Positions 1 to 9,558 are shown, counted from the stretch's first letter. The stretch: 64,000 nucleotides of DNA from Maricaulis sp039978735 (GCF_039978735.1 NZ_JBDWAS010000008.1:3109-67108); one strand, 5' to 3'. Made by a program: numbers and translations. Notes: generated from the letters alone by a model not told the origin.

Positions 1-1058
1 ACCGCGCCTCGCATGTCGCGATCGCAGACCCCGCTGCCGCGCCTGAATTGCGCGAGGCCCTGGCCGGTCATCCCGGTATCGCGATCGGTGTCGGTGAGGA
101 CGCCGTATGCGAGGCGGCAGCAGTACCGGCTGACTGGACCATGGCCGCCATTGTCGGTGCCGCCGGCTTGCGGCCCACACTGGAAGCCGTCCGCCAGGGC
201 GCAGCGCTGGCCTTTGCCAACAAGGAATGCCTGGTCTGCGCCGGTCCCTTGTTCATGCAGGAAGCGGCGCGCTGCGGCGCCACGCTGCTGCCGGTGGACA
301 GCGAGCACAATGCCGTCTTCCAGGTGTTCAACGGGGCGCACAGATCCGCGATCCGCTCGATCACGCTGACCGCGTCCGGCGGACCGTTCCGCACCTGGCC
401 GCTCGAACGCATGGCGGCGGCCAGCCGCACCGACGCGCTGACCCATCCGACCTGGTCGATGGGCGCCAAGATCACCATCGACAGCGCGTCGATGATGAAT
501 AAGGGGCTGGAGATCATCGAGGCCTGCTGGCTGTTCGATCTGCCGCCCGAACAAGTCGAGGTGGTGGTGCATCCCCAGTCCATCGTGCACGGCCTGGTCG
601 AGTATGCCGACGGCAGTCTGCTGGCCCAGCTGGGCTCGCCGGACATGCGCACGCCGATTGCCAGCGCGCTGGCCTGGCCGGAGCGCATGGAGGCGCCGGT
701 CGAGCGTCTCAGACTGGACCAGATTGCGCGGCTGGAGTTCGAGGCACCCGATCCTGTGCGGTTTCCGGCCATCCGCCTGGCCCGCGATGCGATCCGGGCA
801 GGGGGGATTGCCCCCGCCGTGCTGAACGCCGCGAATGAAATTGCAGTCGAGGCTTTCCTGGCCGGGCGGATCGGCTTCCTTGACATCACGGCGAGTGTTG
901 CAGAGGTTCTGGCGCTCGCTCAGGCGGATGCGGACATGCCGCGCGCGCTTGCGGCCTTCGAGGATGTGTTCGCCATCGACCGGCGGGCCCGCGAGCTGGC
1001 ACGCGACTTGATTGGTGGCCTGTCAGTGGAAACGAGATCACGGAACACGATGTCATGA
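1..1058 (+). CDS. dxr: 1-deoxy-D-xylulose 5-phosphate reductoisomerase, 3' part (5' end outside window)
   Basis: Converts 1-deoxy-xylulose 5-phosphate to 2-C-methyl-erythritol 4-phosphate with NADPH and a divalent metal, in the cytosolic MEP isoprenoid pathway. The reading frame is already open at base 3 (RASHVAIAD...), so the NADPH-binding N-terminus lies upstream; about 350 codons of a usual ~390 are present. Family hallmarks seen in order are NKECLVCAG, PVDSEHNA (metal/substrate acid residues), TASGGPF, the SMGAKITIDSASMMNKG stretch, VHPQSIVHG and LNAANEIAVEAF. The stop overlaps the rseP start (ATGA, 1055-1058), so the two are probably translationally coupled. The dxr-rseP-bamA order is usual in alphaproteobacteria. 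An internal TTG at 48 is not the true start. Confidence 0.97.
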   Translation, partial: RASHVAIADPAAAPELREALAGHPGIAIGVGEDAVCEAAAVPADWTMAAIVGAAGLRPTLEAVRQGAALAFANKECLVCAGPLFMQEAARCGATLLPVDSEHNAVFQVFNGAHRSAIRSITLTASGGPFRTWPLERMAAASRTDALTHPTWSMGAKITIDSASMMNKGLEIIEACWLFDLPPEQVEVVVHPQSIVHGLVEYADGSLLAQLGSPDMRTPIASALAWPERMEAPVERLRLDQIARLEFEAPDPVRFPAIRLARDAIRAGGIAPAVLNAANEIAVEAFLAGRIGFLDITASVAEVLALAQADADMPRALAAFEDVFAIDRRARELARDLIGGLSVETRSRNTMS

Positions 1059-2233
1059 GCCTGATCGGCACCGGCTTTCTTACGATTTTCTCATTCGTCT
1101 TCCTGATCTCGATCGTCGTCGTGATCCACGAGCTCGGCCACTACTGGGCCGGCCGTATCTGCGGTGTGCATGCAGAGGCCTTCTCCATGGGGTTCGGCCC
1201 GACCATCGCCTCCTGGCGCGACAAGCGCGGCACGGTCTGGCGCATCGCGGCCTTTCCCCTTGGCGGTTATGTGAAATTCTTGGGCGATGCCGGCGCTGCC
1301 AGTGAGCCCGATACCGAAAAGCTCGAGGAAATCCGCAAGCGGATGGGGCCGGATGCCGACCGCTGCTATCACTTCAAACCGCTCTGGCAGCGCGCTTTCG
1401 TGACGGCAGCCGGGCCGATCGCGAACTTCATCCTGGCGATTTTCATCTTCGCCAGCCTTGCCCTGGCGCTGGGCGGCCCGGCCTACCAGCCGCCGGTCGT
1501 CGGAACCGTGGCCGAAGACAGCGCTGCTGCAGACGCCGGCTTCCAGGTCGGTGACCGCATTGTCGCGATCAACGGCACGGGCATCGATTCCTTCGATGAC
1601 ATCGTGACGGAAGTCGTCTGGCGGCCGGGTGAGGAGATGCGCTTCGATATCGAACGGGCCGGCGAGATGATGGTGCTCCGGGCTGCTCCGCGATCCACCG
1701 AGGTGGAAGACCGTTTCGGCGGCACACGCACGCTCGGACGGATCGGCCTGGGCTCGGTCACGACGCCGCCGCTGCGCGACAGCTACAACCCCATTACCGC
1801 CATCGGCTATGGTGTCGACCGGACCTGGACGGCGGTGTCGATGACGGCGCGCTATGTGATCCGGGTCGTCACGGGCCGGGTCTCGCCGGAATTGCTCAAC
1901 GGCCCGGTGGGAATCGCAACGGCGGCCGGCCAGACCGCCGTGACGAGCGTGGAAGCGGGCGGAAACGCCGGCGAAAGCACTTTCTTGCTGCTTGTTAATC
2001 TCGTGCATCTGGCAGGCTTCCTGTCGGTTGGACTGGGTTTGGTGAATCTTCTACCGATCCCCATCCTCGACGGCGGCCATCTGGTGTATTACGCCTATGA
2101 GGCGGTTGCCCGGCGTCCGCTGAGCATGAAAGCGCAGGCCATCGGATTCCGGGTGGGACTTGCACTTGTGCTCGGTATGATGCTTGTAGCGACTTGGAAT
2201 GACTTGAATTACCTGCTCGGGCAGATTTTCTGA
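1055..2233 (+). CDS. rseP: RIP metalloprotease RseP (site-2 protease)
   Basis: Inner-membrane intramembrane zinc protease that cuts transmembrane segments, typically of anti-sigma factors or leftover signal peptides. The 392-residue protein starts with a hydrophobic helix carrying the HELGH zinc motif (H25-H29). It then has a second membrane segment near residues 110-140, a single PDZ domain around residues 140-210 (family PDZ; enteric RseP has two), and a C-terminal membrane block with the LDGGH motif near residue 339 that supplies the third metal ligand. The start is the ATG that overlaps the dxr stop. Placement directly before bamA matches a role in envelope homeostasis; its actual substrate here cannot be told from sequence. 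Confidence 0.96.
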   Translation: MSLIGTGFLTIFSFVFLISIVVVIHELGHYWAGRICGVHAEAFSMGFGPTIASWRDKRGTVWRIAAFPLGGYVKFLGDAGAASEPDTEKLEEIRKRMGPDADRCYHFKPLWQRAFVTAAGPIANFILAIFIFASLALALGGPAYQPPVVGTVAEDSAAADAGFQVGDRIVAINGTGIDSFDDIVTEVVWRPGEEMRFDIERAGEMMVLRAAPRSTEVEDRFGGTRTLGRIGLGSVTTPPLRDSYNPITAIGYGVDRTWTAVSMTARYVIRVVTGRVSPELLNGPVGIATAAGQTAVTSVEAGGNAGESTFLLLVNLVHLAGFLSVGLGLVNLLPIPILDGGHLVYYAYEAVARRPLSMKAQAIGFRVGLALVLGMMLVATWNDLNYLLGQIF

Positions 2234-2259
2234 CCGGGCCCAGCAAGCGGCGATCTTCC

Positions 2260-4641
2260 ATGGCGAGTGTTCTGCGTATTCTCTTCGCAGCCCTTTTGAC
2301 TGTGACATTGCCGGCCATCGCGCCGGCCCAGCAATCCGGTGTGGAAGAGACTCCGCAAGCGGCCCCGGAAGCCGAGGCCCAGCCGGTGATCCGGCAGATC
2401 CTGGTTGAGGGCAATCAGCGGGTCGAAGCCGATACCGTTCTGTCCTACCTGCTGATCCAGCCGGGGCAGACCTTCGATACCCGCCTGGTGAACCTGTCGA
2501 TCCAGACCCTGATGGCGACCGGCCTGTTTTCCGATGCGCAGTTCGAGAACCGCGGCGAGCAGGTTATCGTGCGTGTCCAGGAAAATCCGATCATCAACCG
2601 GGTGATCCTTGAGGGCAACAGCGCCATCGACGACGACAAGATCACCGACGAGATCGAGGCCCAGCCGCGCGCGATCTTCACGCGGGCGCGGGTCCAGTCG
2701 GACGTCCAGCGCATCATCGAGGTCTATCGCCGGTCCGGCCGTTTTGCGGCATCCGTGACGCCGAAGATCGTCGAGCAGCCGCAGAACCGCGTCGACCTGA
2801 TCTTCGAGATTTCCGAAGGCCCGGTGACCGGCGTGCGCCGGATCAATTTCATCGGCAATGAAAGCTTCTCCGACCGCCGTCTGCGCCGCGAACTGGTGAC
2901 GCGCGAATCGCGCTGGTGGCGGTTCTTCTCGTCGAACGACAATTACGATCCGGATCGTCTGGAATACGATCAGGAATTGCTGCGCCAGTTCTACATGAAC
3001 CAGGGCTATGCCAATTTCCGGGTGCTTTCCGCGGTCGCCGAGCTGACGCCGGACCAGGAAAGCTTCTACATCACGATCACGATCGACGAGGGCGAGATCT
3101 TCAACTTCGGCGAAGTCACCGTGTCGACCGAGATCGAGGACCTCAACGAGGAATTCCTCGCCGCGACACTGCCGATCCGCGAAGGCGATCTCTATCGCGG
3201 TGAACTGATCGAGAGCGGGATCGACCAGCTGACCTTTGCGGCCGGTGCCGCGGGCTATGCCTTCGTCAACATTTCGCCGCGCACGACGCGCAATCGTGAA
3301 GACCGGACTGTGGATATCGAGTTCGTGATCGATGAGGGCCCGCGCGTCTATATCGAGCGCATCGATATCACCGGGAATACCCGCACGCTCGACCGCGTGA
3401 TCCGCCGCGAGCTGGACATTGTCGAGGGCGACGCCTTCAACCAGGTCCTGATCGACCGGTCGCGCAACAATGTGCGGCGTCTGGGCTTCTTCGAGGACGT
3501 CGAAGTCAACGAGACGCCGGGATCCGCGCCGGACCGGGCGCGTGTCCAGGTGGCCGTGACCGAGCAGCCGACCGGCGAACTGGCCTTCGGCGCCGGCTTC
3601 TCCTCGACCGATGCCTTCCTGGTCGACCTGTCGATCTCGGAGCGGAACCTGCGCGGTCGCGGGCAGTTCCTGCGCTTCCGCATCTCGGCCAGCTCGAACC
3701 GCGAGTCGATCGATATCCGCTTCACCGAGCCGCGCTTCCTGGACCGCAATCTGGCCGCCGGCTTCGACCTGTTCCGCGTCAATTCGGACTTCCTGTCGGA
3801 AGCCTCCTTCCAGACGGAATCGACGGGCGCCAGCGTGCGTCTCGGCTTCCCGGTGACGGCGTCGACCAACCTGCAGCTGGGCTACACGCTGCGGACCGAC
3901 AATGTGCTGGTCTATTCGTCGGCTTCGCAGGCGCTGCTCAACCAGGCCGGAGAGCGCAGGACGTCCGTGCTCACCTATACGCTCAACTGGTCGCGTCTGA
4001 ATGACCCGATCGAGCCGAGCCGCGGCTATCGCCTGCAGTTCTCGCAAGGTTTTGCCGGTATTGGCGGGGATGTCCGCTATGTCCGGTCTGAAATCGAGGG
4101 TGCCATCTACCGGCCGGTTCTCCCGCGCCTGTTCGACAACAACATCATCGCGAGCTTCACGATGAATGGTGGTTTCGTTCAGCCGTGGGGCGGAGATACC
4201 GTCCGCATTAATGACCGCTTCTTCAAGGGCGGCAATTCGTTCCGGGGTTTCGAAGTGGCCGGTATCGGTCCGCGTATCGTGACCCGGGACGCAGAGACAG
4301 GCGAGCTTAACCGGGGCGATGCCCTGGGGGGCCGCCTGTACGCAGTCGGGGCGTTCGAGGTGTCCTTCCCGACCGGGTTGCCGGAGCAGTACGGGGTTCG
4401 AGCCAGTGTCTTCACCGAGTTCGGTACCCTGGGTCTACTGGATACTCCCGACCAGATCGACGAAGGGGCCGCCGGGACAGCTTTCACGATCGACGACATG
4501 GCCCTTCGGGCCTCCGCCGGCGTGAGCATTTTCTGGGATTCACCTTTCGGACCGGTGCGGTTTGACTTTGCCGAGGCCTTCATTCGCGAGGACTACGACA
4601 GGGCCGAATTCTTCCGGTTCAGCACGAGAACAGGGTTCTAA
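2260..4641 (+). CDS. bamA: Outer membrane protein assembly factor BamA
   Basis: Central Omp85 insertase of the BAM complex, which folds beta-barrel proteins into the outer membrane. The 793-residue protein has an N-terminal signal peptide (hydrophobic stretch after MASVLRI, cleavage likely near APAQQ), then five POTRA-like repeats from about residue 45 to 420, each with a GN(x) turn such as LVEGNQRVEAD and IDITGNTRTLDRVI. A C-terminal 16-strand barrel follows and ends in an aromatic residue (RTGF), the usual beta-signal. The barrel contains the conserved FFKGGNSFRGFE segment (RGF-type loop motif). It sits 26 nt after rseP and is followed 4 nt later by the skp-like gene, so all three are probably cotranscribed. 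Confidence 0.97.
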   Translation: MASVLRILFAALLTVTLPAIAPAQQSGVEETPQAAPEAEAQPVIRQILVEGNQRVEADTVLSYLLIQPGQTFDTRLVNLSIQTLMATGLFSDAQFENRGEQVIVRVQENPIINRVILEGNSAIDDDKITDEIEAQPRAIFTRARVQSDVQRIIEVYRRSGRFAASVTPKIVEQPQNRVDLIFEISEGPVTGVRRINFIGNESFSDRRLRRELVTRESRWWRFFSSNDNYDPDRLEYDQELLRQFYMNQGYANFRVLSAVAELTPDQESFYITITIDEGEIFNFGEVTVSTEIEDLNEEFLAATLPIREGDLYRGELIESGIDQLTFAAGAAGYAFVNISPRTTRNREDRTVDIEFVIDEGPRVYIERIDITGNTRTLDRVIRRELDIVEGDAFNQVLIDRSRNNVRRLGFFEDVEVNETPGSAPDRARVQVAVTEQPTGELAFGAGFSSTDAFLVDLSISERNLRGRGQFLRFRISASSNRESIDIRFTEPRFLDRNLAAGFDLFRVNSDFLSEASFQTESTGASVRLGFPVTASTNLQLGYTLRTDNVLVYSSASQALLNQAGERRTSVLTYTLNWSRLNDPIEPSRGYRLQFSQGFAGIGGDVRYVRSEIEGAIYRPVLPRLFDNNIIASFTMNGGFVQPWGGDTVRINDRFFKGGNSFRGFEVAGIGPRIVTRDAETGELNRGDALGGRLYAVGAFEVSFPTGLPEQYGVRASVFTEFGTLGLLDTPDQIDEGAAGTAFTIDDMALRASAGVSIFWDSPFGPVRFDFAEAFIREDYDRAEFFRFSTRTGF

Positions 4642-4645
4642 AGTT

Positions 4646-5245
4646 ATGAAGTTTATCAAGTCTCTCCTTCTTCTTCCGGTGATGATCGCCGGGCTGGCCG
4701 CGCCGGTGCTGGCGCAACAGCCGAACATCGCGGTCATGAACGAGGAACGTGTCCTGCGCGAAAGCTCTGCCGGTCAGCACATCCAGACCCGCATGCAGGA
4801 AATCGCCCGGGAAATCGATGCCGAGCTGACCGCCATGGGTCAGCCGATCCAGCAGGAGACCGAGCGTCTGAACGCGGAAACCGCGTCCATGACGCCGCAG
4901 GCCATCCAGCAGCGCCCGGACCTGATGCAGCGCATCGAAGCACTCAATCAGCAGGCCCAGCAGTTCGAACTGGCCCGCCGCGCACGCCAGCAGGAAATCG
5001 TCCAGACCGAGCGTCAGGCGATGCGTCCGATCTATGATGCTCTGGGTCCGATCCTGGAAGCCGTCGTGGCCGAACGCGATATCGACATCCTGGTCGACCG
5101 CGCCAACCTCGTCTTCGCGTCGCCGGACGTCGACATTTCCGCCGATGTGATCAGCCGCCTCAATGCACAGGTGCCGACCGTGACCGTGACGCGCGTCCGC
5201 GTGTCTCAGGAAGCGGCGGCCGGGGCTGGCCAGCAACAGCAATAA
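4646..5245 (+). CDS. skp: Skp/OmpH-family periplasmic chaperone
   Basis: Periplasmic holdase that carries unfolded outer-membrane proteins to BAM. The start chosen is the ATG right after the bamA stop; it gives 199 residues with a clean signal peptide (MKFIKSLLLLPVMIAGLAAPVLA, cleaved before QQPNIAVM). The open frame extends back to 4562 inside bamA, but that part has no signal-peptide logic. The mature protein opens with the conserved IAVMNEERVLRESSAGQ strand and then a long charged, Gln-rich helical region (about residues 45-130) as expected for the Skp coiled-coil tentacles. The C-terminal part (DIDILVDRANLVFAS) matches the OmpH fold. It has a Gln-rich tail. Confidence 0.9.
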   Translation: MKFIKSLLLLPVMIAGLAAPVLAQQPNIAVMNEERVLRESSAGQHIQTRMQEIAREIDAELTAMGQPIQQETERLNAETASMTPQAIQQRPDLMQRIEALNQQAQQFELARRARQQEIVQTERQAMRPIYDALGPILEAVVAERDIDILVDRANLVFASPDVDISADVISRLNAQVPTVTVTRVRVSQEAAAGAGQQQQ

Positions 5246-5258
5246 GACGGCACGGACC

Positions 5259-6296
5259 ATGGCCGATCCGCGTTTCTTCGACGGACTTGGACCGCTGACG
5301 CTCAACGAGATCGCCGCACTTTCGGGTGCGGCGATTTCCGATTCTGCCTCCGGTTCAGACACTGTGTCCGAGGTCGCACCGATCAGCGAAGCCCGTCCGG
5401 GGTGCCTGTGCTATCTGGAAAACGGGCGTCTTCTCAAAGCCCATCCGGACATCCGTCTGGACGATGTGGTGATCCTGGCACCGGCGAGCCTGACCGAGGC
5501 CCTGATGGAGCGCGGCGCCAAAGTGCTGGTGCACGCGCAGCCGCGTGCCGCATTCGGGCGCGCGGTTCCCGGTCTCTTCCGGCCGCGCGCGATGCCGATC
5601 GAGCATGCCATCGATCCATCCGCCCGCATCGCGCCCGGCGTCCGCCTGGGTGCGGGAGTGGTGGCCGGCGCGGATGTGCAGATCGGCGAGAATGTCTCGA
5701 TCGGGCCGGGCAGTGTGATCGGGCCCGGCTGCCACATCGGTGCCGGCTGCCGTATCGGTCCCCGTGTGGTTATCCAGTGCGCGGATTTGGGCGAAAACTG
5801 CAACATTCTTTCAGGAGCCGTGATTGGCGAGGCGGGCTTCGGTGCCGCAGTATCCCACGAGGGTCTCGTGGACATGCCGCATCTGGGCACGGTCGAGATC
5901 GCGGCGTCGGTGACCATCGGTGCCAATAGCTGCGTTGATCGGGGCCTGTTCGGTCCAACGCGGATCGGGGAGGGCACCAAGATCGATAATCTCTGCCATA
6001 TCGGTCACAACTGCCAGGTCGGCCGCAATGTCGCCATGGCGGCCTTTGCCGGCGTATCGGGCAGCTGCGTGATCGAGGATGATGTGATGTTCGGCGGCCG
6101 GGTCGGCCTGCAGGACCACATCACCGTGGGCAAGGGCGCGAGGATCGGCGGAAATTCGGCCCTCGCGGAAAGCGTGCCGGCCGGCGAAACCTGGATGGGC
6201 GACCCCGCCCAGCCGCTGCGCCAGTATCTGCGCCAGGTCTCCGAAGTGCGCCGCCTGGCCCGGCGCGACACAAGAACATCAAAAAAGAAGGACTGA
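5259..6296 (+). CDS. lpxD: UDP-3-O-(3-hydroxyacyl)glucosamine N-acyltransferase LpxD
   Basis: Third step of lipid A synthesis: transfers a 3-hydroxyacyl chain from acyl-ACP to the 2-amino group of UDP-3-O-acyl-glucosamine. The 345-residue protein has the N-terminal uridine-binding domain (residues 1-~105), then a long left-handed beta-helix of hexapeptide repeats (IGENVSIGPGSVIGPGCHIG and following). The segment DNLCHIGHNCQVG carries the conserved catalytic histidine. The C-terminus is helical and basic, as usual. It is 13 nt after skp and 5 nt before fabZ, inside the lipid A operon. Confidence 0.96.
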   Translation: MADPRFFDGLGPLTLNEIAALSGAAISDSASGSDTVSEVAPISEARPGCLCYLENGRLLKAHPDIRLDDVVILAPASLTEALMERGAKVLVHAQPRAAFGRAVPGLFRPRAMPIEHAIDPSARIAPGVRLGAGVVAGADVQIGENVSIGPGSVIGPGCHIGAGCRIGPRVVIQCADLGENCNILSGAVIGEAGFGAAVSHEGLVDMPHLGTVEIAASVTIGANSCVDRGLFGPTRIGEGTKIDNLCHIGHNCQVGRNVAMAAFAGVSGSCVIEDDVMFGGRVGLQDHITVGKGARIGGNSALAESVPAGETWMGDPAQPLRQYLRQVSEVRRLARRDTRTSKKKD

Positions 6297-6301
6297 CCGG
6301 C

Positions 6302-6745
6302 GTGTCCGACCGGATTGAACACAACGAAATCCTCAAACTCCTGCCGCACCGTTATCCTTTTCTCCTCATCGACGCTGCCGAGGACTACCGCGCCGGCGAA
6401 TCGATCGTGGGGCTGAAGGCCGTGACGGCGAACGAGCCCTTCTTTCCGGGCCATTTCCCCGGCAATCCGGTGATGCCCGGCGTGCTGATGATCGAGGCGA
6501 TGGCCCAGGCCGGTGCCGTGCTGATGTACAAGACGCTGAAGGCCGCCCCCGATTCGGCGACGGTCTATTTCATGGGTGCCGACAAGGTGCGGTTCCGCTC
6601 GCCGGTCCGTCCCGGGATGATGCTGCGCATGCCGGTCTCGGTGACGGCGGCGCGCCACGGCGTCTTCAAGTTCAAGGGCGAGGTCTTTGCCGACGGCGTG
6701 CGCGCCGTGCAGGCGGAGTTCTCTGCCAAGGCGGTGGAACACTGA
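6302..6745 (+). CDS. fabZ: 3-hydroxyacyl-ACP dehydratase FabZ
   Basis: Dehydrates 3-hydroxyacyl-ACP to trans-2-enoyl-ACP in fatty acid elongation; in this operon it competes with the Lpx acyltransferases for the same hydroxyacyl-ACP. The 147-residue single hotdog-fold protein starts at GTG and shows LLPHRYPFLLID at residues 13-24, the HFPGNPVMPG active-site loop with His51, and the catalytic Glu65 in VLMIEAMAQ. The stop TGA overlaps the lpxA ATG by one base. Confidence 0.97.
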   Translation: MSDRIEHNEILKLLPHRYPFLLIDAAEDYRAGESIVGLKAVTANEPFFPGHFPGNPVMPGVLMIEAMAQAGAVLMYKTLKAAPDSATVYFMGADKVRFRSPVRPGMMLRMPVSVTAARHGVFKFKGEVFADGVRAVQAEFSAKAVEH

Positions 6746-7536
6746 TGAGCGCAACCATTCATCCCACAGCGATTGTCGACCCGGCCGCCCATCTGGGCGA
6801 GGGCGTCGAGATCGGTCCCTTCTCGATCATCGGTCCGAAAGTGAAGCTGGGCGATCGCGTGCGGCTGATGTCGCATGTCACGATTGCCGGCAATACGACG
6901 CTGGGCGAGGACTGCGTGCTCTATCCGGGCGTCCATCTGGGCCATCCGCCGCAGGACTTCAAATACCAGGGCGAGGACACGCGCCTGATCATCGGAAAGC
7001 GCAATATCATGCGCGAGAATGTCACCATGCACCCCGGGACCACATTCGCACGCAGCCAGACGGTTGTGGGCGATGACGGCTACTTCATGGTCGGCTCACA
7101 CGTCGCGCATGACTGTATCGTCGGCGACCGGGTGGTGTTTGCCAATTGCGCGGCCATTGGCGGTGAAACCACGGTGGCCGATCACGTGATCCTGGGCGGC
7201 TATGCCGGCATTCACCAGAAAAGCCGGATCGGACGTCACGCCTTTGTCGGCGCGATGGCGATGGTGACGGCGGATGTCATCCCCTACGGCTCGGTGATCG
7301 GAAATCACGCCCATCTGGCGGGGCTGAACGTGGTCGGGCTCAAGCGCCGCGGCATGCCGCGCGAGACCCTGCGCGACCTGCGCGCCGCCTACCGGCTTCT
7401 GTTTGCCCAGGAAGGCACGTTCGAGGAACGGGTCGACGACGTTGCGCACCTCTATCGCGACAATGCGCCGGTGATGGAGATCATCGGCTTCATTCGCGAA
7501 GACGCAAAACGCTCCGTCTGCATGCCTCATGACTGA
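6745..7536 (+). CDS. lpxA: UDP-N-acetylglucosamine acyltransferase LpxA
   Basis: First step of lipid A synthesis: moves a 3-hydroxyacyl chain from ACP to the 3-OH of UDP-GlcNAc. The 263-residue protein begins with hexapeptide repeats (IHPTAIVDPAAHLGEGVEIGPFS) forming the beta-helix. It carries the catalytic-histidine region GSHVAHDCIVGD, the LGGYAGIHQKSRIG helix turn, and a C-terminal helical domain with the conserved GLKRRGMPRE loop. It overlaps fabZ by 1 nt and lpxI by 8 nt, so translation is likely coupled along the cluster. Confidence 0.97.
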   Translation: MSATIHPTAIVDPAAHLGEGVEIGPFSIIGPKVKLGDRVRLMSHVTIAGNTTLGEDCVLYPGVHLGHPPQDFKYQGEDTRLIIGKRNIMRENVTMHPGTTFARSQTVVGDDGYFMVGSHVAHDCIVGDRVVFANCAAIGGETTVADHVILGGYAGIHQKSRIGRHAFVGAMAMVTADVIPYGSVIGNHAHLAGLNVVGLKRRGMPRETLRDLRAAYRLLFAQEGTFEERVDDVAHLYRDNAPVMEIIGFIREDAKRSVCMPHD

Positions 7537-8386
7537 CACGCAGAGCGCGGCATCCTGGACCCGTCTCGGCCTGATCGCCGGCGGTGGCGGGCTGCCGCGT
7601 GAAATCCTCAATGCGCTCGACCCGCAGTCGGTTCTGGTGATCCGGCTGAAAGGCTTTGCCGACGATCCCTTCGACGATATCGAACATGTCGAGCATTCGG
7701 TCGGCGAGATCGGGGCGATCACGCGCTCGCTCATATCGGCCGGGTGCGATGCGGTGTGCTTTGCCGGCTATGTCACACGGCCCGACTTCAAGGCGCTGCG
7801 CCTGGACGGGGCCGGGCTGAAACTCCTGCCGCGCGTGCTGGCGGCCGGCCGCAAGGGCGATGATGCGATCCTGCGCGTGGTGGTCGAGGCCTTCGAGCGC
7901 GAGGGCCTGACCGTTGTCGGTGCCGACAGCCTGCTCGCCCGGAACCGTCTGGAGGCGGGGCGTCTGGGGCGGATCGAGCCGGACGCCAATGCTCAAGCCG
8001 ATGCCGACAAGGCGATGCATGTGGCCGCCGAGATCGGCCGGCTGGATATCGGTCAGGGCGCCGTCGTTGCCGACGGGCTGGTGCTGGCCGTCGAGGCCCA
8101 AGAGGGCACGAACGCCATGCTGGAGCGCGTTGCGGGGCTTCCGGCGGCGCTGCGCGGATCGCCGGATGAGCGCCGCGGTGTGCTTGCCAAACGGCCCAAG
8201 CCGATCCAGGAGCGACGCATCGACATGCCGGTCGTCGGCGTCGACACGGTGCGCCTGTGCGATGCGGCGGGACTGGCGGGGATCGTGCTGGAGGCGGGCG
8301 GTGCGCTGGTGGTGGACCGCGAGGCGGTGATCCGCGAGCTCGATGCGCGCGGTCTCTTCCTGGTGGTGAGGGACGCGGAGGCATGA
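7529..8386 (+). CDS. lpxI: UDP-2,3-diacylglucosamine diphosphatase LpxI (DUF1009 family)
   Basis: Hydrolyses UDP-2,3-diacylglucosamine to lipid X and UMP. LpxI is the isofunctional replacement for LpxH found in alphaproteobacteria. The 285-residue protein has the N-terminal LGLIAGGGGLPREI loop (residues 13-26) and the C-terminal DUF1009 domain with DMPVVGVDTV and GLAGIVLEAGGALVVDRE, both typical of the family. It starts inside the 3' end of lpxA and its last bases overlap the lpxB start (ATGA-type junction near 8383). Family assignment is from motifs plus position between lpxA and lpxB. Confidence 0.93.
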   Translation: MTDTQSAASWTRLGLIAGGGGLPREILNALDPQSVLVIRLKGFADDPFDDIEHVEHSVGEIGAITRSLISAGCDAVCFAGYVTRPDFKALRLDGAGLKLLPRVLAAGRKGDDAILRVVVEAFEREGLTVVGADSLLARNRLEAGRLGRIEPDANAQADADKAMHVAAEIGRLDIGQGAVVADGLVLAVEAQEGTNAMLERVAGLPAALRGSPDERRGVLAKRPKPIQERRIDMPVVGVDTVRLCDAAGLAGIVLEAGGALVVDREAVIRELDARGLFLVVRDAEA

Positions 8387-9558
8387 CCGGCACGCCGCTC
8401 ATCTATGTCGTCGCGGTCGAACGCTCCGGCGATCTTCTGGGCGCTGCCCTGATGCGCTCCCTTCAGGCGAAGACCGGGGGCGAGGTCCGCTTTGCGGGCA
8501 TTGGCGGCCGTGCCATGGCTGAGGAAGGCGTGAGCTCGGCGATCGATATCTCCGACCTCGCCATTTTCGGCTGGATCGACGGGTTGATGGCCTACAAGCG
8601 CGTGAAGGCGGCCGTGGCGGCCAGTGTCGAGGACATCCTGCGGGTCAAGCCCGATGCCGTCGTCCTGATCGACAGTTGGGGCTATACGCTGCGCGTGGCG
8701 CAGGGCGTGCGGGCGGCCGATCCGTCCATCCGGCTGATCAAATATGTCGGACCGCAGGTGTTTGCGACACGGCCCGGGCGGGCGGCAACCCTGGCGGCGG
8801 CGGTCGATCGGCTGCTGACCATTCTCGATTTCGATGCGCCCTATTACGAAGCCCACGGCCTGCCGGTGACCTTTGTCGGCAATCCCACGCTGGAACGCCT
8901 GGAAGCGGGCGACGGCGCGGCCTTCCGGGCCCGGCACGCCATCGCGGCCGATGCGCCGGTACTGACCGTGCTGTTCGGCAGCCGGACATCGGAGATCAGG
9001 CGCATGTTCGCGCCGTTTGCCCGGGCAGTTGCACGGCTGCGGCAGCGCTATCCCGGACTGTCGATCGTCATTCCCATCGCCGATCCGGTCGAGGCCGATC
9101 TGCGGGCGCGGCTGGAAAACGAGCGCTGTTTCGACGGTGCCGTCCTGCTCGAGGAGACCGAGAAGGCCGACGCCTTTGCCGCGGCGGACGCGGCGCTGGC
9201 CTGTTCCGGCACGGTGGTGACAGAGCTGGCGACGGCCGGTGTGCCCACCGTGGCGAGCTATCGACTGGGCTGGATCACCTGGGCGCTGGCCCGCGCCTTC
9301 AACCTGATGAAGGCGAAATATATCAGCCTGGTGAATATCTCGGCCGATGCGGAACTGGTACCCGAACTCGTCCAGACCCGCGCCACCGGCGCCAATCTGG
9401 CAGAGGCTGTCGGTGCCCTGATGGACGATGCCGGACGCCGGGAAACACTGTCCCGCAAACTCATCGAGACCACCGCCCGGATGCGCGGGGACGGCAAGGC
9501 CAGCGACCGGGCCGCCGATGCGGTGCTCGAGACGCTGGACGTGTCGACCGGATCATAA
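8383..9558 (+). CDS. lpxB: Lipid-A-disaccharide synthase LpxB
   Basis: Glycosyltransferase (GT19) that joins lipid X to UDP-diacylglucosamine to make the lipid A disaccharide at the inner membrane face. The ATG at 8383 is chosen because it overlaps the lpxI stop and gives the usual N-terminus (YVVAVERSGDLLGAAL); the frame is open further upstream, inside lpxI. The 391-residue protein shows FAGIGGRAMAEEG, IKYVGPQVFA, FVGNPT, LFGSRTSEI (usual LPGSR, here with Phe replacing Pro) and the donor-site CSGTVVTELA. It is the last gene of the lipid A operon and runs into the terminator at 9557-9586. Confidence 0.96.
   Translation: MTGTPLIYVVAVERSGDLLGAALMRSLQAKTGGEVRFAGIGGRAMAEEGVSSAIDISDLAIFGWIDGLMAYKRVKAAVAASVEDILRVKPDAVVLIDSWGYTLRVAQGVRAADPSIRLIKYVGPQVFATRPGRAATLAAAVDRLLTILDFDAPYYEAHGLPVTFVGNPTLERLEAGDGAAFRARHAIAADAPVLTVLFGSRTSEIRRMFAPFARAVARLRQRYPGLSIVIPIADPVEADLRARLENERCFDGAVLLEETEKADAFAAADAALACSGTVVTELATAGVPTVASYRLGWITWALARAFNLMKAKYISLVNISADAELVPELVQTRATGANLAEAVGALMDDAGRRETLSRKLIETTARMRGDGKASDRAADAVLETLDVSTGS

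Noticed and set aside
2209..4047. 612-codon open frame on the - strand within bamA
   Set aside because: Mirror of the strong BamA coding frame; no homology pattern, only charged low-complexity text.
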